Positions 55,525-64,000 of a stretch of DNA of 64,000 nt are shown here, one piece after another. The stretch's first letter is position 1; each line of letters opens with the position of its first letter. A program made the position numbers and the translations under genes. The stretch is from Pseudonocardia broussonetiae (lineage in GTDB: Bacteria > Actinomycetota > Actinomycetes > Mycobacteriales > Pseudonocardiaceae): positions 5,091,501 through 5,155,500 of the forward strand of contig NZ_CP053564.1 of the NCBI RefSeq assembly GCF_013155125.1. Direction: 5' to 3'. The notes under the pieces are model-generated. The model did no database searches and had not been told where the DNA came from. It was given only the letters and a program-made list of their open reading frames with translations.

Positions 55525-56568
55525 GTGGCCAGGTTCTCCCTGCGTCGGACGGGGCGCAAGCCCCGCAACGCCGACGGCACGATGTCGCTCGTCGAGCACC
55601 TCTACGAGCTGCGCAACCGGCTGACGATCTCGCTGGTCGCGATCGCCGTGACCACGGTCTTCGGCTACATCTGGTTCGGGGTCGCGTTCTTCGGCTTCCC
55701 GAGCCTGGGTGAGCTCCTCACCGACCCGTACTGCTCCATCCCCGCGGGCCAGCGCGCCGAGTTCACCCAGGACGGTACCTGCACGCTGCTGGCCACCGGG
55801 CCGTTCGACCAGTTCAACCTGCGCCTGCGCGTCGGCATCACCGCCGGCGTCGTCCTGGCCTGCCCGGTGTGGCTCTACCAGCTGTGGGGCTTCATCACCC
55901 CCGGCCTGTACGTCAAGGAGCGCCGCTACGCGCTGACCTTCGTCGCGGTCGCCGCGGTGCTGTTCGTCGGCGGTGCGGTGCTGGCGTACTACGTCGTCGC
56001 GCAGGGCCTGAGCTTCCTGCTCGCGATCGCCGACGGGGTGCAGACCACCGCGCTGTCGGGCGAGCAGTACTTCAACTTCGTCATCGGGCTGCTGCTGATC
56101 TTCGGGGTGAGCTTCGAGATCCCGCTGCTGGTCGTGATGCTCAACTTCGCGGGCGTCATCACCTACGAGAAGCTGGCGTCCTCGCGGCGCGGGCTGGTGT
56201 TCGGCCTGTTCGTGTTCGCCGCGATCGCCACGCCGGGCCAGGACCCGATCTCGATGATCTCGCTGTCCCTCGGGCTGGTGATCCTGTTCGAGGTCGCCAT
56301 CCAGGTCGCCCGCATCAACGACCGGCGCAAGGCCAAGCGGCGCGCGGCCGAGGGCTGGGACGACTGGGACCCCGACGCGCCCTCGCCGATCGACACCTCG
56401 CCGAGCCCGATCGACACCCGGCCCAGCCCGGTCGGGGCGTCGGGCGGGGCCGAGGCCCCCAGCGCCATCGAGGGGCCCGGCACGATCACCGCACCGGCCC
56501 GGATCGAGCCCTCCCGCATCGAGCCCTCCCGGGTCGAGTCCTCCCGGAGCCTCGACGACGTGACCTGA
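55525..56568 (+). CDS. tatC: Sec-independent protein translocase subunit TatC
   Basis: This 347-residue receptor binds twin-arginine signal peptides. [34 protein letters not shown] starts the six-helix bundle. [43 protein letters not shown] is the conserved central region with the key Glu in VKER. The C-terminal 70 residues are a soluble Pro/Ser/Ile-rich tail with repeated PSPIDT and RIEPSR units (near 290-340), longer than in enteric TatC. GTG start after tatA. Confidence 0.95.
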   Translation: MARFSLRRTGRKPRNADGTMSLVEHLYELRNRLTISLVAIAVTTVFGYIWFGVAFFGFPSLGELLTDPYCSIPAGQRAEFTQDGTCTLLATGPFDQFNLRLRVGITAGVVLACPVWLYQLWGFITPGLYVKERRYALTFVAVAAVLFVGGAVLAYYVVAQGLSFLLAIADGVQTTALSGEQYFNFVIGLLLIFGVSFEIPLLVVMLNFAGVITYEKLASSRRGLVFGLFVFAAIATPGQDPISMISLSLGLVILFEVAIQVARINDRRKAKRRAAEGWDDWDPDAPSPIDTSPSPIDTRPSPVGASGGAEAPSAIEGPGTITAPARIEPSRIEPSRVESSRSLDDVT

Positions 56569-56656
56569 CCGCGCGTCCCGCCCGTCCACGGGGGCGGGCG
56601 GGACGCCGGCGGGGGTGCGTCCGGTGATCCGCCGCCGGATGTGCGAGTGTGGAGCG

Positions 56657-59419
56657 GTGGCCAGCAGCACGCCTGCTCCCGCGGAGGCCTACGCCGCCGC
56701 CCGGAGCCGGGCCGCACGTCCGAACCTGACGGAGTTCGTCTCAGGTCTTCCCTTCGAGCTGGACGGGTTCCAGCGCAGCGCCTGCTCGGCGCTGGAGGAC
56801 GGGCACGGCGTGCTCGTCTGCGCGCCCACCGGCGCGGGGAAGACCGTCGTGGGCGAGTTCGCCGTCCACCTCGCGCTCGCCCGCGGGCAGAAGTGCTTCT
56901 ACACCACGCCGATCAAGGCGCTGAGCAACCAGAAGTACGCCGACCTCGTCGCCCGCCACGGCGCCGACGCCGTCGGCCTGCTCACCGGCGACACCGTGAT
57001 CAACGGCGATGCGCAGGTGGTCGTCATGACCACCGAGGTGCTCCGCAACATGATCTACGCGGGCAGCCGGCAGCTCGAGCACCTCGGCTACGTCGTCATG
57101 GACGAGGTGCACTACCTGGCCGACCGCTTCCGCGGCGCCGTGTGGGAGGAGGTCATCCTCCAGCTCCCCGAGCACGTCGCGCTGGTGTCGCTGTCGGCGA
57201 CGGTCAGCAACGCCGAGGAGTTCGGCGACTGGCTGGTGACCGTCCGCGGCGACACCACCGTCGTCGTCGACGAGCACCGCCCGGTCCCGCTGTGGCAGCA
57301 CATGATGGTGGGCAACCGGCTGCTCGACCTGTTCGCGGGCGAGGACGAGTCCGGCGAGCTGCAGGTCGATCCCGACCTCGTGCGCCACACCCGCGACCTG
57401 GAGCGCTCCAGCGCGGTGTGGGACCGCGGGCGCGGCCGCTCGCCCCGCGGCCCGGGCGGGGGCGGGGGCCGCTCGCAGAGCCGGTTCCGGCCGCCGTCGC
57501 GCACGACGGTGATCGACCGCCTCGACCGCGACGGCCTGCTCCCGGCCATCACCTTCGTCTTCAGCCGCGCGGGCTGCGACGCCGCCGTCGGGCAGTGCCT
57601 GCGCTCGGGCCTGCGCCTCACCACCGACGACGACGTCGCCGAGATCCGCCGCATCGTCGACGAGCACACCTCCGAGCTGCCCCAGGCCGACCTGGCCGTG
57701 CTGGGCTACTGGGAGTGGCGCGAGGCGCTGGAGCGCGGGATCGCCGCGCACCACGCCGGGATGCTGCCGGCGTTCAAGGAGACGGTCGAGGAGCTGTTCG
57801 TCCGCGGCCTGGTGCGGGCGGTGTTCGCCACCGAGACCCTCGCGCTCGGGATCAACATGCCCGCGCGCACCGTCGTGCTGGAGCGGCTGGTCAAGTACAA
57901 CGGCGAGAGCCACGCCGAGCTGACGCCGGGGGAGTACACGCAGCTCACCGGGCGGGCCGGGCGCCGCGGCATCGACGTCGAGGGGCACGCGGTCGTCGTC
58001 TGGCAGCCCGGGGTCGACCCGGTGCAGGTCGCCGGGCTGGCCTCGACGCGCACGTACCCGCTGCGCAGCTCGTTCCGCCCCGGCTACAACATGGCCGTCA
58101 ACCTGGTGGCGCGGCTGGGCACGGAGTCGGCGCGCGACCTGCTGGAGCAGTCGCTGGGCCAGTTCCAGGCCGACCGCTCGGTCGTCGGGATCTCCCGGCG
58201 GATCGAGCGCAACACCGAGGCGCTGGCGGGCTACGAGGAGTCGATGCGCTGCCACCTCGGCGACTTCTCGGAGTACGCGCGGCTGCGGCGGCAGGTGTCG
58301 GACCGGGAGAAGTCGCTGTCGCGCCAGGGCGTCGCGGAGAGCCGGGAGGCCTCCGCCGCGTCGCTGCGCCGGCTCAAGGCAGGCGACGTGATCGCGGTGC
58401 CGGCCGGACGCCGCGCCGGGCTCGCCGTCGTGCTGGACCCGGGCGTCGACTCCGACGGCGACCCGCGCCCGCTGGTGCTCAGCGAGGACCGCTGGGCCGG
58501 GCGGCTCTCGGCGGCCGACTTCCCCGCGCCCGTGCACCCGCTGGGCCGGATGCGGCTCCCCAAGCGGGTCGACCACCGCACCCCGCGGGTGCGCCGCGAC
58601 CTCGCCTCGTCCCTGCGCAGCACGGGTCTCGTGGCGCCGAGCACGCCGCGGCGCCGCGGCCGGGGCGACGCCGTCGACGACCCCGAGCTCGCCACGCTGC
58701 GCCGCGCCCTGCGCGCGCACCCCTGCCACGGCTGCGACGACCGCGAGGCGCACGCCCGCTGGTCGGAGCGGCACGCCCGCCTGGAGCGCGAGACCGAGCA
58801 GCTGCGGCAGAAGCGCCAGGCCACCACGCACTCGCTGGCCCGGGCGTTCGACCGCATCCGCGCGCTGCTCGGCGAGCGCGGCTACCTCGAGGGCGAGGAG
58901 GTCACCGAGCACGGGCAGCGCCTGGCGCGGCTGTGGGGCGAGTCCGACCTGCTCACCGCGGAGTGCCTGCGCCACGGCGCCTGGGACGGGCTGGAGCCCG
59001 CCGAGCTCGCCGCCGTCGTCTCGGCCCTGGTGTACGAGACGCGCCGCGACAACGGGCCGGTGCCGCGCGTGCCGTCCGGGCCGGTCAGCGAGGCCCTCGC
59101 GACGACCGTGCGGATCTGGGGCGAGCTCGACGCCGACGAGCGGCGCCACCACGTCGACCGCACCCGCGAGCCCGACCTCGGGTTCGCGTGGCCGATGCAC
59201 CGGTGGGCGCGCGGGGAGTCGCTGTCGGCGGTGCTGACGGCGGCCGAGCAGAACGGCTCCGAGCTCTCGGCGGGCGACTTCGTGCGCTGGTGCCGCCAGG
59301 TCCTCGACCTGCTCGACCAGATCGCCGGGGTCGCCGGGCGGTCGAGCGGGGTCGGCCGGGCCGCGGTGAAGGCGGGGCAGGCGGTGCGCCGCGGCGTGGT
59401 GGCGGTCGGGGCCACCTGA
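56657..59419 (+). CDS. helY: DEAD/DEAH-box RNA/DNA helicase (HelY/Ski2-like)
   Basis: A 920-residue superfamily 2 helicase. The Q-motif region ([22 protein letters not shown]) is followed by motif [15 protein letters not shown], motif [15 protein letters not shown], motif [11 protein letters not shown], motif [20 protein letters not shown] and motif [18 protein letters not shown]. It has the C-terminal Ski2-type domain ([10 protein letters not shown]). It matches M. tuberculosis HelY (Rv2092c) in order and length. The GTG at 56657 (VASSTPAP) is preferred; an ATG at 56639 is an alternative. Confidence 0.94.
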   Translation: MASSTPAPAEAYAAARSRAARPNLTEFVSGLPFELDGFQRSACSALEDGHGVLVCAPTGAGKTVVGEFAVHLALARGQKCFYTTPIKALSNQKYADLVARHGADAVGLLTGDTVINGDAQVVVMTTEVLRNMIYAGSRQLEHLGYVVMDEVHYLADRFRGAVWEEVILQLPEHVALVSLSATVSNAEEFGDWLVTVRGDTTVVVDEHRPVPLWQHMMVGNRLLDLFAGEDESGELQVDPDLVRHTRDLERSSAVWDRGRGRSPRGPGGGGGRSQSRFRPPSRTTVIDRLDRDGLLPAITFVFSRAGCDAAVGQCLRSGLRLTTDDDVAEIRRIVDEHTSELPQADLAVLGYWEWREALERGIAAHHAGMLPAFKETVEELFVRGLVRAVFATETLALGINMPARTVVLERLVKYNGESHAELTPGEYTQLTGRAGRRGIDVEGHAVVVWQPGVDPVQVAGLASTRTYPLRSSFRPGYNMAVNLVARLGTESARDLLEQSLGQFQADRSVVGISRRIERNTEALAGYEESMRCHLGDFSEYARLRRQVSDREKSLSRQGVAESREASAASLRRLKAGDVIAVPAGRRAGLAVVLDPGVDSDGDPRPLVLSEDRWAGRLSAADFPAPVHPLGRMRLPKRVDHRTPRVRRDLASSLRSTGLVAPSTPRRRGRGDAVDDPELATLRRALRAHPCHGCDDREAHARWSERHARLERETEQLRQKRQATTHSLARAFDRIRALLGERGYLEGEEVTEHGQRLARLWGESDLLTAECLRHGAWDGLEPAELAAVVSALVYETRRDNGPVPRVPSGPVSEALATTVRIWGELDADERRHHVDRTREPDLGFAWPMHRWARGESLSAVLTAAEQNGSELSAGDFVRWCRQVLDLLDQIAGVAGRSSGVGRAAVKAGQAVRRGVVAVGAT

Positions 59420-59492
59420 TCGGGCGTTCGGCTGCGCCTCCTCACCCGCCTGTGCTTGGATCCGGCGAGCGCAGGAAGAAGGAAGGTCGGCG

Positions 59493-60524
59493 ATGACGAC
59501 GCCCGAGGGCACCCCGCACGGCAGGCCGGCCGAGGGGGCGGAGCAGCCCACCTGGGGCGGAGCCCCCGCCGGGGGATGGGGCGACCCGTCCGTCGACCGC
59601 GCCGCCGAGACCCGCTCCTGGAGCGAGGAGGCGCCGGCGCGCGAGGAGCAGGCTTCGCCCGACCCGGCCGCCGACGGGCCGGCCGACCCGGACGCCACGC
59701 GGGTCGTCACCACCACCCCGCCCGCCACGACCCCGGCGGCCGCTTCACCGCCCGCCACGTCACCGCCGCCTGCGGGCGCTCCCGACCCTGACGCCACCCG
59801 CGTCGACCACCCCGGCTCCTGGGGCCCGCCCGGGCAGCCACCCGCGTCTGGCGCGCCCGCGTGGGCGCAGCAGCCGCCGATGGGCGGCGGGGGCTGGGCC
59901 GCCCCGCAGCAGGTTCCGCCGACGGGCGGGCAGGACTGGGGCCCGCCGGGCGCGCACCCCGGTCAGCAGCCGTACCCCGGGCAGCCCCACCCGGCACAGC
60001 CGTACCCGAGCCAGCCGGGGTACGCCGGTCAGCAGGGCTACGGCCAGCAGGGCGGCTACGGGCAGCAGGGGTACGCGCAGCAGGGCTACGGGCAGCAGGG
60101 GTACGCGCAGCCGGGGTACGGGCAACAGGGCTACGGGCAGCCGGGCTACGGGCAGGGCTACCCGCCGCTGCCCGACGTCGACCGGGCCCGGCGGCGCTCG
60201 CGCCTCCCGCTGGTGATCGGCGGGATCGTGGTGGCGCTGCTCGCGGTCGGGGCGGTCCTGGCGTTCGTGTCGCCCGGCTTCCTCACCACCACCGTCTTCG
60301 ACCAGGCCGCGCTGCAGAGCGGCGTCCAGCGGGTGCTCGTCGAGGACTACGGCTACCCCGTCGTCGGCGAGGTCACCTGCGGGGAGGCCGACGCGGGCCC
60401 GATCCGGGTCGTCACCGGCACCACCTTCACCTGCACCACCACGATCGACGGCGCCACCGCCGTCGTGCCGGTGGAGGTCACGAGCGACACCGGCGACTAC
60501 GAGGTCGGCAGGCCCGCCGCCTGA
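59493..60524 (+). CDS. DUF4333 membrane protein with YGQ-rich repeats
   Basis: A 343-residue protein. Residues 1-165 are disordered (Pro, Gly, Ala, Thr). Residues about 175-225 are a [12 protein letters not shown] repeat tract, encoded by near-tandem 24-27 bp DNA units at 60020-60165. One TM helix follows ([22 protein letters not shown], near 235-256). The DUF4333 domain comes after it, on the outer face: [53 protein letters not shown]. The paired cysteines are typical of the domain. Function unknown. An AGGAAG ribosome site precedes the ATG. Confidence 0.88.
   Translation: MTTPEGTPHGRPAEGAEQPTWGGAPAGGWGDPSVDRAAETRSWSEEAPAREEQASPDPAADGPADPDATRVVTTTPPATTPAAASPPATSPPPAGAPDPDATRVDHPGSWGPPGQPPASGAPAWAQQPPMGGGGWAAPQQVPPTGGQDWGPPGAHPGQQPYPGQPHPAQPYPSQPGYAGQQGYGQQGGYGQQGYAQQGYGQQGYAQPGYGQQGYGQPGYGQGYPPLPDVDRARRRSRLPLVIGGIVVALLAVGAVLAFVSPGFLTTTVFDQAALQSGVQRVLVEDYGYPVVGEVTCGEADAGPIRVVTGTTFTCTTTIDGATAVVPVEVTSDTGDYEVGRPAA
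60020..60165 (+). repeat. In-gene tandem repeat encoding (Q)QGYGQ/GYAQ units
   Basis: Short units beginning CAGGGCTACGG or GGGTACGCGCAG repeat about nine times within the DUF4333 gene, giving a Gly-Tyr-Gln tract. The DNA repeats are near-identical, which is consistent with recent slippage expansion. Confidence 0.8.
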
Positions 60525-61717
60525 TGGTCGCCGTCCACGTCCTCGGGCCCGACGAGCTGCGGGCCGCGAACCGGCTCTTCGCCGCCACCATCCACCAGGA
60601 CGCCGTCCCGGACCCCGACTGGGACCGCGCCGCCCTGAGCTACAGCCCCGGCCGCACGCTCGGCGTCACCGAGGGGCGGGAGCTGGTCGGCACCGCGACC
60701 TCCTTCCCGACGCGCACGGCGGTGCCCGGCGGCGCGGCCCTCGACACGGCCGCGGTCACCCGGGTCGGGGTGCGGCCCGACCGCACCCGCCGCGGCGTCC
60801 TGTCGACGATGATGCGCACGCTGCTGGACGACACCGCGGCCCGCGGCGAGCCGCTCGCCTCGCTGCGCGCGAGCGAGGCGCGGATCTACGGCCGCTTCGG
60901 CTACGGCGTCGCCAGCCGCGGCCGCGAGGTCGCCGTCAGCGGCACCGGGAAGGGCTGGCGCCGCGCACCGGCCGGGTCGGTGCGCGTGGTCGTCGGCGAC
61001 GACGTCCTGCCGACGCTGACCGCCCTGCACGACGCGCTCGCGCTGCGGCGCCCCGGCGGCATCACCCGCCCCGAGCCGTGGTGGTGGCGCCCGGTGGGGC
61101 AGCGGGTGGCGAAGGGCGAGCACGTCGTCGTGGCCGTGCACACCGGTCCGGACGGCGACGACGGGTTCGCCGTGGCCTCCCCGACCGGACCCGGATCGTT
61201 CTCGCACCGCACGCTGCGCGTCTCGGACCTGCACGCCGACGGCGTCGACGCCGTCGCCGGGCTCTGGGCGTTCCTCACCGGGATCGACCTCGTCGACCGC
61301 GTCGAGGGCTGGCTGCGCCCCGTCGACGAGCCGCTGGAGCTGCTCCTCGCCGACCCGCGCGACTGCGTCGTCGCCGGGTTCGAGGACGAGACCTGGCTCC
61401 GCCTGGTCGACGTGCCGGCGGCGCTGGCCGCGCGGAGCTGGGGCGCGGGGCCATCCGTGCTGGTCGGCGTGCACGACCGCCTGCTGCCCGCCAACGACGG
61501 CGTCTACCGGATCGGCGACGGCACGGCCGAGCGCGTGCGGGCCGAGCCGGAGCTGGAGTGCGACGTCGACGCCCTGGCGATGGCCTACCTCGGCGACCGC
61601 GCGCCGTCGCTGCTCGCGGCCACGGGGTGGTGGCGCGTGCACGACGCCGGCGCCCCGGCGCGGGCCGACGCGCTGTTCGCCAGCGGCCGCTCGCCGTGGT
61701 GCGGGACCTACTTCTGA
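60524..61717 (+). CDS. Eis-family GNAT N-acetyltransferase
   Basis: A 397-residue three-region acetyltransferase. The N-terminal GNAT domain contains VTRVGVRPDRTRRGVLSTMMRTLLDD (acetyl-CoA loop), and the second GNAT-like domain is partly degenerate. The third, SCP2-like domain ends with RSPWCGTYF, and the C-terminal Phe carboxylate is the catalytic base in Eis proteins. Eis members acetylate aminoglycosides, polyamines and protein lysines. The ATG overlaps the stop of the DUF4333 gene (TGATG), so translation is coupled. Confidence 0.9.
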   Translation: MVAVHVLGPDELRAANRLFAATIHQDAVPDPDWDRAALSYSPGRTLGVTEGRELVGTATSFPTRTAVPGGAALDTAAVTRVGVRPDRTRRGVLSTMMRTLLDDTAARGEPLASLRASEARIYGRFGYGVASRGREVAVSGTGKGWRRAPAGSVRVVVGDDVLPTLTALHDALALRRPGGITRPEPWWWRPVGQRVAKGEHVVVAVHTGPDGDDGFAVASPTGPGSFSHRTLRVSDLHADGVDAVAGLWAFLTGIDLVDRVEGWLRPVDEPLELLLADPRDCVVAGFEDETWLRLVDVPAALAARSWGAGPSVLVGVHDRLLPANDGVYRIGDGTAERVRAEPELECDVDALAMAYLGDRAPSLLAATGWWRVHDAGAPARADALFASGRSPWCGTYF

Positions 61718-61734
61718 GGAATCCCGGGACCCGC

Positions 61735-61761
61735 TGTAACCCCGGGCCCCGGCCCGGCGTC
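61735..61761 (+). promoter_or_regulatory. ECF-type promoter-like element facing the sigma gene 3' end
   Basis: TGTAAC (61735-61740) and CGTC (61758-61761) are separated by 17 bp, matching the GTAAC/CGTC form recognised by several ECF sigma factors. Downstream are GGAGAGGAG and an ATG at 61800, in a frame antisense to the sigma gene. The frame reads like a non-coding shadow. Confidence 0.45.
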
Positions 61762-61808
61762 CCTCCTGGTGAGAGCACGTCCACCGGAGAGGAGCCGAGA
61801 TGTCGGAG

Positions 61809-62369
61809 TCAGCGTCCCAGCTGCTCGCGCAGCGCGGTCCTGGCCCGGTAGATCCACACCTTCACGCTGTTGAGCGGGGCGCCCATCAGCTCCGCGACCT
61901 GCGCGTAGGACAGCCCACCGACCCACAGGAGCAGCGCCTCGCGGTGCTTCTCGGGCAGCGTCTCGAGCGCGTCCTGCACGGCCATCGTCTCCACCAGCAC
62001 GTCGGCGAACGGCGCGGCCTGCGAGTCGCGGGGCCGGTCCTCGAAGTCGTCGAGGGTGGTCTCGGGCCGGCGCCCGCGCGAGCGGATCACGCTCAGTGCG
62101 GCGTTGCGGGCGATCGTGAACACCCACGCCCCGAACGGGCAGCGGTGCTCGAAGCGGTGCAGGTTGCGCCAGACCGCGATCTGGCACTCCTGCAGGGCGT
62201 CGGCGGCGTCGGTGCGGTTGCCGGTCAGCCGCAGGCACAGGGCGTGCGCCTGGCGCTCGGAGGCCTTCCAGAGGGCCTTGAACGCCTGCTGGTCACCCGC
62301 CTGTGCGGCCCGGACCAGCGCGGCCTCGTCGCCGGCGTCGTCCGGGTCGGGGAACGGTCCCGTGGACAT
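61809..62369 (-). CDS. ECF-type RNA polymerase sigma factor
   Basis: A 186-residue sigma factor. Region 2 is AGDQQAFKALWKASERQAHALCLRLTGNRTDAADALQECQIAVWRNLHRFEHRCPFGAWVFTIARNAALSVIRSRGRR. Region 4 is ALETLPEKHREALLLWVGGLSYAQVAELMGAPLNSVKVWIYRARTALREQL. There is no SnoaL or anti-sigma domain fused and no anti-sigma gene adjacent on the same strand. An AGGAGGACG site precedes the ATG. It diverges from the acidic-protein gene. Its target may be the GTAAC/CGTC element at 61735. Confidence 0.93.
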   Translation of the reverse strand: MSTGPFPDPDDAGDEAALVRAAQAGDQQAFKALWKASERQAHALCLRLTGNRTDAADALQECQIAVWRNLHRFEHRCPFGAWVFTIARNAALSVIRSRGRRPETTLDDFEDRPRDSQAAPFADVLVETMAVQDALETLPEKHREALLLWVGGLSYAQVAELMGAPLNSVKVWIYRARTALREQLGR

Positions 62370-62467
62370 CGTCCTCCTGAGGGCAGCCGGATCGGGTCGT
62401 CAGAACACAGTTCGCGGCACAGCCGCGGATCGTTAGCCATAGTGGACCACGACGAACGGAGAAGGCG

Positions 62468-62857
62468 ATGACCGACGACATGGTGTCCCGCGACGCCCTG
62501 CGCGAAATGCTGTTCGACGGCGTCACCCCGCCGGACGGGTCCGACGCGATGTTCGAGCGCACCTTCGCCGCCGAGGGGGGCGACGGGTCGGAGCTGCTGC
62601 CGCCCGACGGCTTCTTCGACGGCGGCGACGACGTCGACACCGACGACCCGGGCGACCTCGCGCTGTTCGAGGAGACCGACCCCGATGGCTCCGCCGACAC
62701 CGACGGCCTGCCCGACGACCTCGTCCCGGCCGACGACCAGGGCGGCCACGACGGCGGTCACGACGCCGGTCACGACGGCGGGACCGACGACGCGCAGGAC
62801 GGCACCGACCCGGGCGCCGACCCGCACCACCTCGGCGACCCCGGCACGGGCTGGTGA
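62468..62857 (+). CDS. Acidic Asp/Gly/His-rich protein upstream of a dynamin-like GTPase
   Basis: A 129-residue protein. MTDDMVSRDALREMLFDGVTPPDG begins a short helical segment; the rest is rich in Asp, Gly and His, with DGGHDAGHDGGTDD tracts. It is likely disordered and could bind metal. It is translationally coupled (GTGA) to the dynamin-like gene, so a partner role is likely. No family recognised. AGAAGG ribosome site before the ATG. Confidence 0.75.
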   Translation: MTDDMVSRDALREMLFDGVTPPDGSDAMFERTFAAEGGDGSELLPPDGFFDGGDDVDTDDPGDLALFEETDPDGSADTDGLPDDLVPADDQGGHDGGHDAGHDGGTDDAQDGTDPGADPHHLGDPGTGW

Positions 62858-64000
62858 GCGGGGCCGACCCGCTCGCCGCACTGCGCGACCTCTGCCGCGG
62901 CGGCGCGGCCCGGGCCCGCGACCCGCGCCTGCGCGCCGAGCTGGAGGCCGTCGGGCGCCAGCTGGACCGGCCGCTGCAGCTCGCGGTGGCCGGGGCGGTC
63001 AGCGCGGGCAAGTCGACGCTGATCAACGCGATGCTGCGGCGGTCGGTCGCACCGGCCGACGCGGGGGAGTGCACCCGCCTGGTCACCTGGTACGAGCACG
63101 GGGAGCGCGACGGCGTCGTGCTCGTCGAGTGCGTCGACGGGTCGGTGCGCCGGCTCGCGCTGCAGGACGGGCGGCTGCCCGCCGACCTCGGCGTCGACCC
63201 GTCGGCGGTGCTGCGGCTGCGCGTGCAGCTCGACGACCCGGCCCTGCGCACCGTCACGATCATCGACACGCCCGGGGTCAACACCGTCTCCGCGGACAAC
63301 GAGGAGGCCACCCGGCGGCTGCTGTTCGGCGACGCCGCCGCCGAGCACGCGCAGGCCCTGCTCTACGTCCTGCGCTACGTGCAGCGCTTCGACGCCGACA
63401 CCCTCGAGGAGTTCCGCGCGCTGTCCGCGGCGTGCGGGATGACCGCCGTCAACACGGCCGCGGTGCTCACCCAGATCGACCGCCGCGGCGACGGCGACGA
63501 GGACCCCTGGCCCACCGCACGGCGGCTCGTCGCGAAGGCGTCGGCCGACCTCGGCGGGCGCGTGCTCGACGTCGCCCCGGTGATCGGCCTGCTCGCCGAG
63601 ACCGCCCGCGGCAACCTGCTGGGCCCCGCCGAGGTCGACGCGCTGCGCGAGCTCGCTGCCCTGCCCCCCGACGAGCTCGACGACCTGCTGCTCGACCTCG
63701 ACGAGTTCACGACCGAGCCGTTCGGGCCGGTCGACCTGCCCACCCGCGCGGTCCTCGTCGCCCGCCTGCACCGCTACGGCATCCGCGAGGCCGTCGCCCG
63801 GCTGCGCCGGCGGCCCGCGACCGGGCCCGCCGAGCTGCACCGCTGGCTCGCCGGCTGCTCCGGCTACGGCGCCGACGTCTCGCCCGACAGCGGCACCGTC
63901 GTCTGGGAGGTGGAGAGCGGCGGCCCCGAGCTGCCGCGCACCCTGGCCGACGTGCTCGACCGCTTCGCCCGCCACGCCGGGCGCCTCAAGGCCTTCGCCG
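62854..64000 (+). CDS. Dynamin-like GTPase (partial, runs off the right edge)
   Basis: The first 382 codons of a large GTPase. G1 is AVAGAVSAGKSTLINAML (near 45-62), G3 is IIDTPGVNTVSADNEE (near 138) and G4 is VLTQIDRRGDGDED (near 205). The switch region GECTRLVTWYEHGERDG lies between G1 and G3. This matches bacterial dynamin-like proteins (IniA/IniC type), which remodel or repair membranes. The GTG overlaps the stop of the acidic-protein gene. The C-terminal helical and membrane paddle part is outside the window. Confidence 0.9.
   Translation, partial: MSGADPLAALRDLCRGGAARARDPRLRAELEAVGRQLDRPLQLAVAGAVSAGKSTLINAMLRRSVAPADAGECTRLVTWYEHGERDGVVLVECVDGSVRRLALQDGRLPADLGVDPSAVLRLRVQLDDPALRTVTIIDTPGVNTVSADNEEATRRLLFGDAAAEHAQALLYVLRYVQRFDADTLEEFRALSAACGMTAVNTAAVLTQIDRRGDGDEDPWPTARRLVAKASADLGGRVLDVAPVIGLLAETARGNLLGPAEVDALRELAALPPDELDDLLLDLDEFTTEPFGPVDLPTRAVLVARLHRYGIREAVARLRRRPATGPAELHRWLAGCSGYGADVSPDSGTVVWEVESGGPELPRTLADVLDRFARHAGRLKAFA

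Noticed and set aside
61800..62471. A 223-codon plus-strand gene antisense to the sigma factor
   Set aside because: It has a good ribosome site, but its composition mirrors the sigma gene and it has no domain. Kept only as a promoter observation.

Overview
The window is very GC-rich actinobacterial chromosome. Mycothiol synthesis (mshC), several F420-type luciferase-like oxidoreductases, a complete Pup-proteasome locus and many leaderless promoters (TANNNT 6-9 nt before a start codon) point to a member of the Pseudonocardiales or a close relative. That placement is inference from gene content. From about 23 kb to 60 kb the gene order follows the Mycobacterium tuberculosis Rv2091c-Rv2130c block: mshC, PAC2, metH, hisE-hisG, RecB-like nuclease, trmI, mpa, dop-pup-prcB-prcA, pafA, pafB-pafC, tatA-tatC, helY. 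Several lineage-specific genes sit in between.

Region 1 (0-23 kb) is accessory metabolism. It holds a cupin fragment, a MetE-like enzyme, a secreted SGNH hydrolase, a carotenoid-type FAD oxidoreductase coupled to a PolA-like polymerase, two F420/LLM oxidoreductases, two MFS exporters, an atypical crotonase, an L,D-transpeptidase next to a BlaI/M56 pair, a fatty acid desaturase, and a quinone oxidoreductase with a MerR-type promoter. It also holds an AAA ATPase/VWA pair (Rv0958/Rv0959-like) whose genes are separated by about 3.5 kb and share a promoter sequence.

Region 2 (23-33 kb) is thiol, one-carbon and histidine metabolism: mshC, PAC2, metH and hisE-hisG. It ends in a roughly 600-bp non-coding array built around a 16-bp perfect palindrome (33.06-33.62 kb).

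Region 3 (33.6-59.4 kb) is the proteasome region. trmI and mpa come first, then a small accessory block (phosphatase, YchJ, VOC, AraC, YceI/MarR, alcohol dehydrogenase). After that come dop-pup-prcB-prcA, a three-gene insertion (RraA, VOC-hydrolase fusion, PAP2-DAG kinase), pafA, pafB-pafC, tatA-tatC and helY. Pup is encoded directly with C-terminal Glu. Between pafA and pafB lies an array of six 66-bp repeats arranged as three A-B pairs; two more copies lie at 17.1-17.24 kb.

Region 4 (59.4-64 kb) holds a DUF4333 membrane protein with YGQ repeats, an Eis-type acetyltransferase, an ECF sigma factor, and an acidic protein overlapping a dynamin-like GTPase that runs off the end. No rRNA, tRNA, CRISPR array, transposase or prophage gene was recognised. 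The least explained features are the two intergenic repeat arrays, a micro-ORF coupled to dop, and a micro-ORF joining the FAD oxidoreductase to the PolA-like gene.
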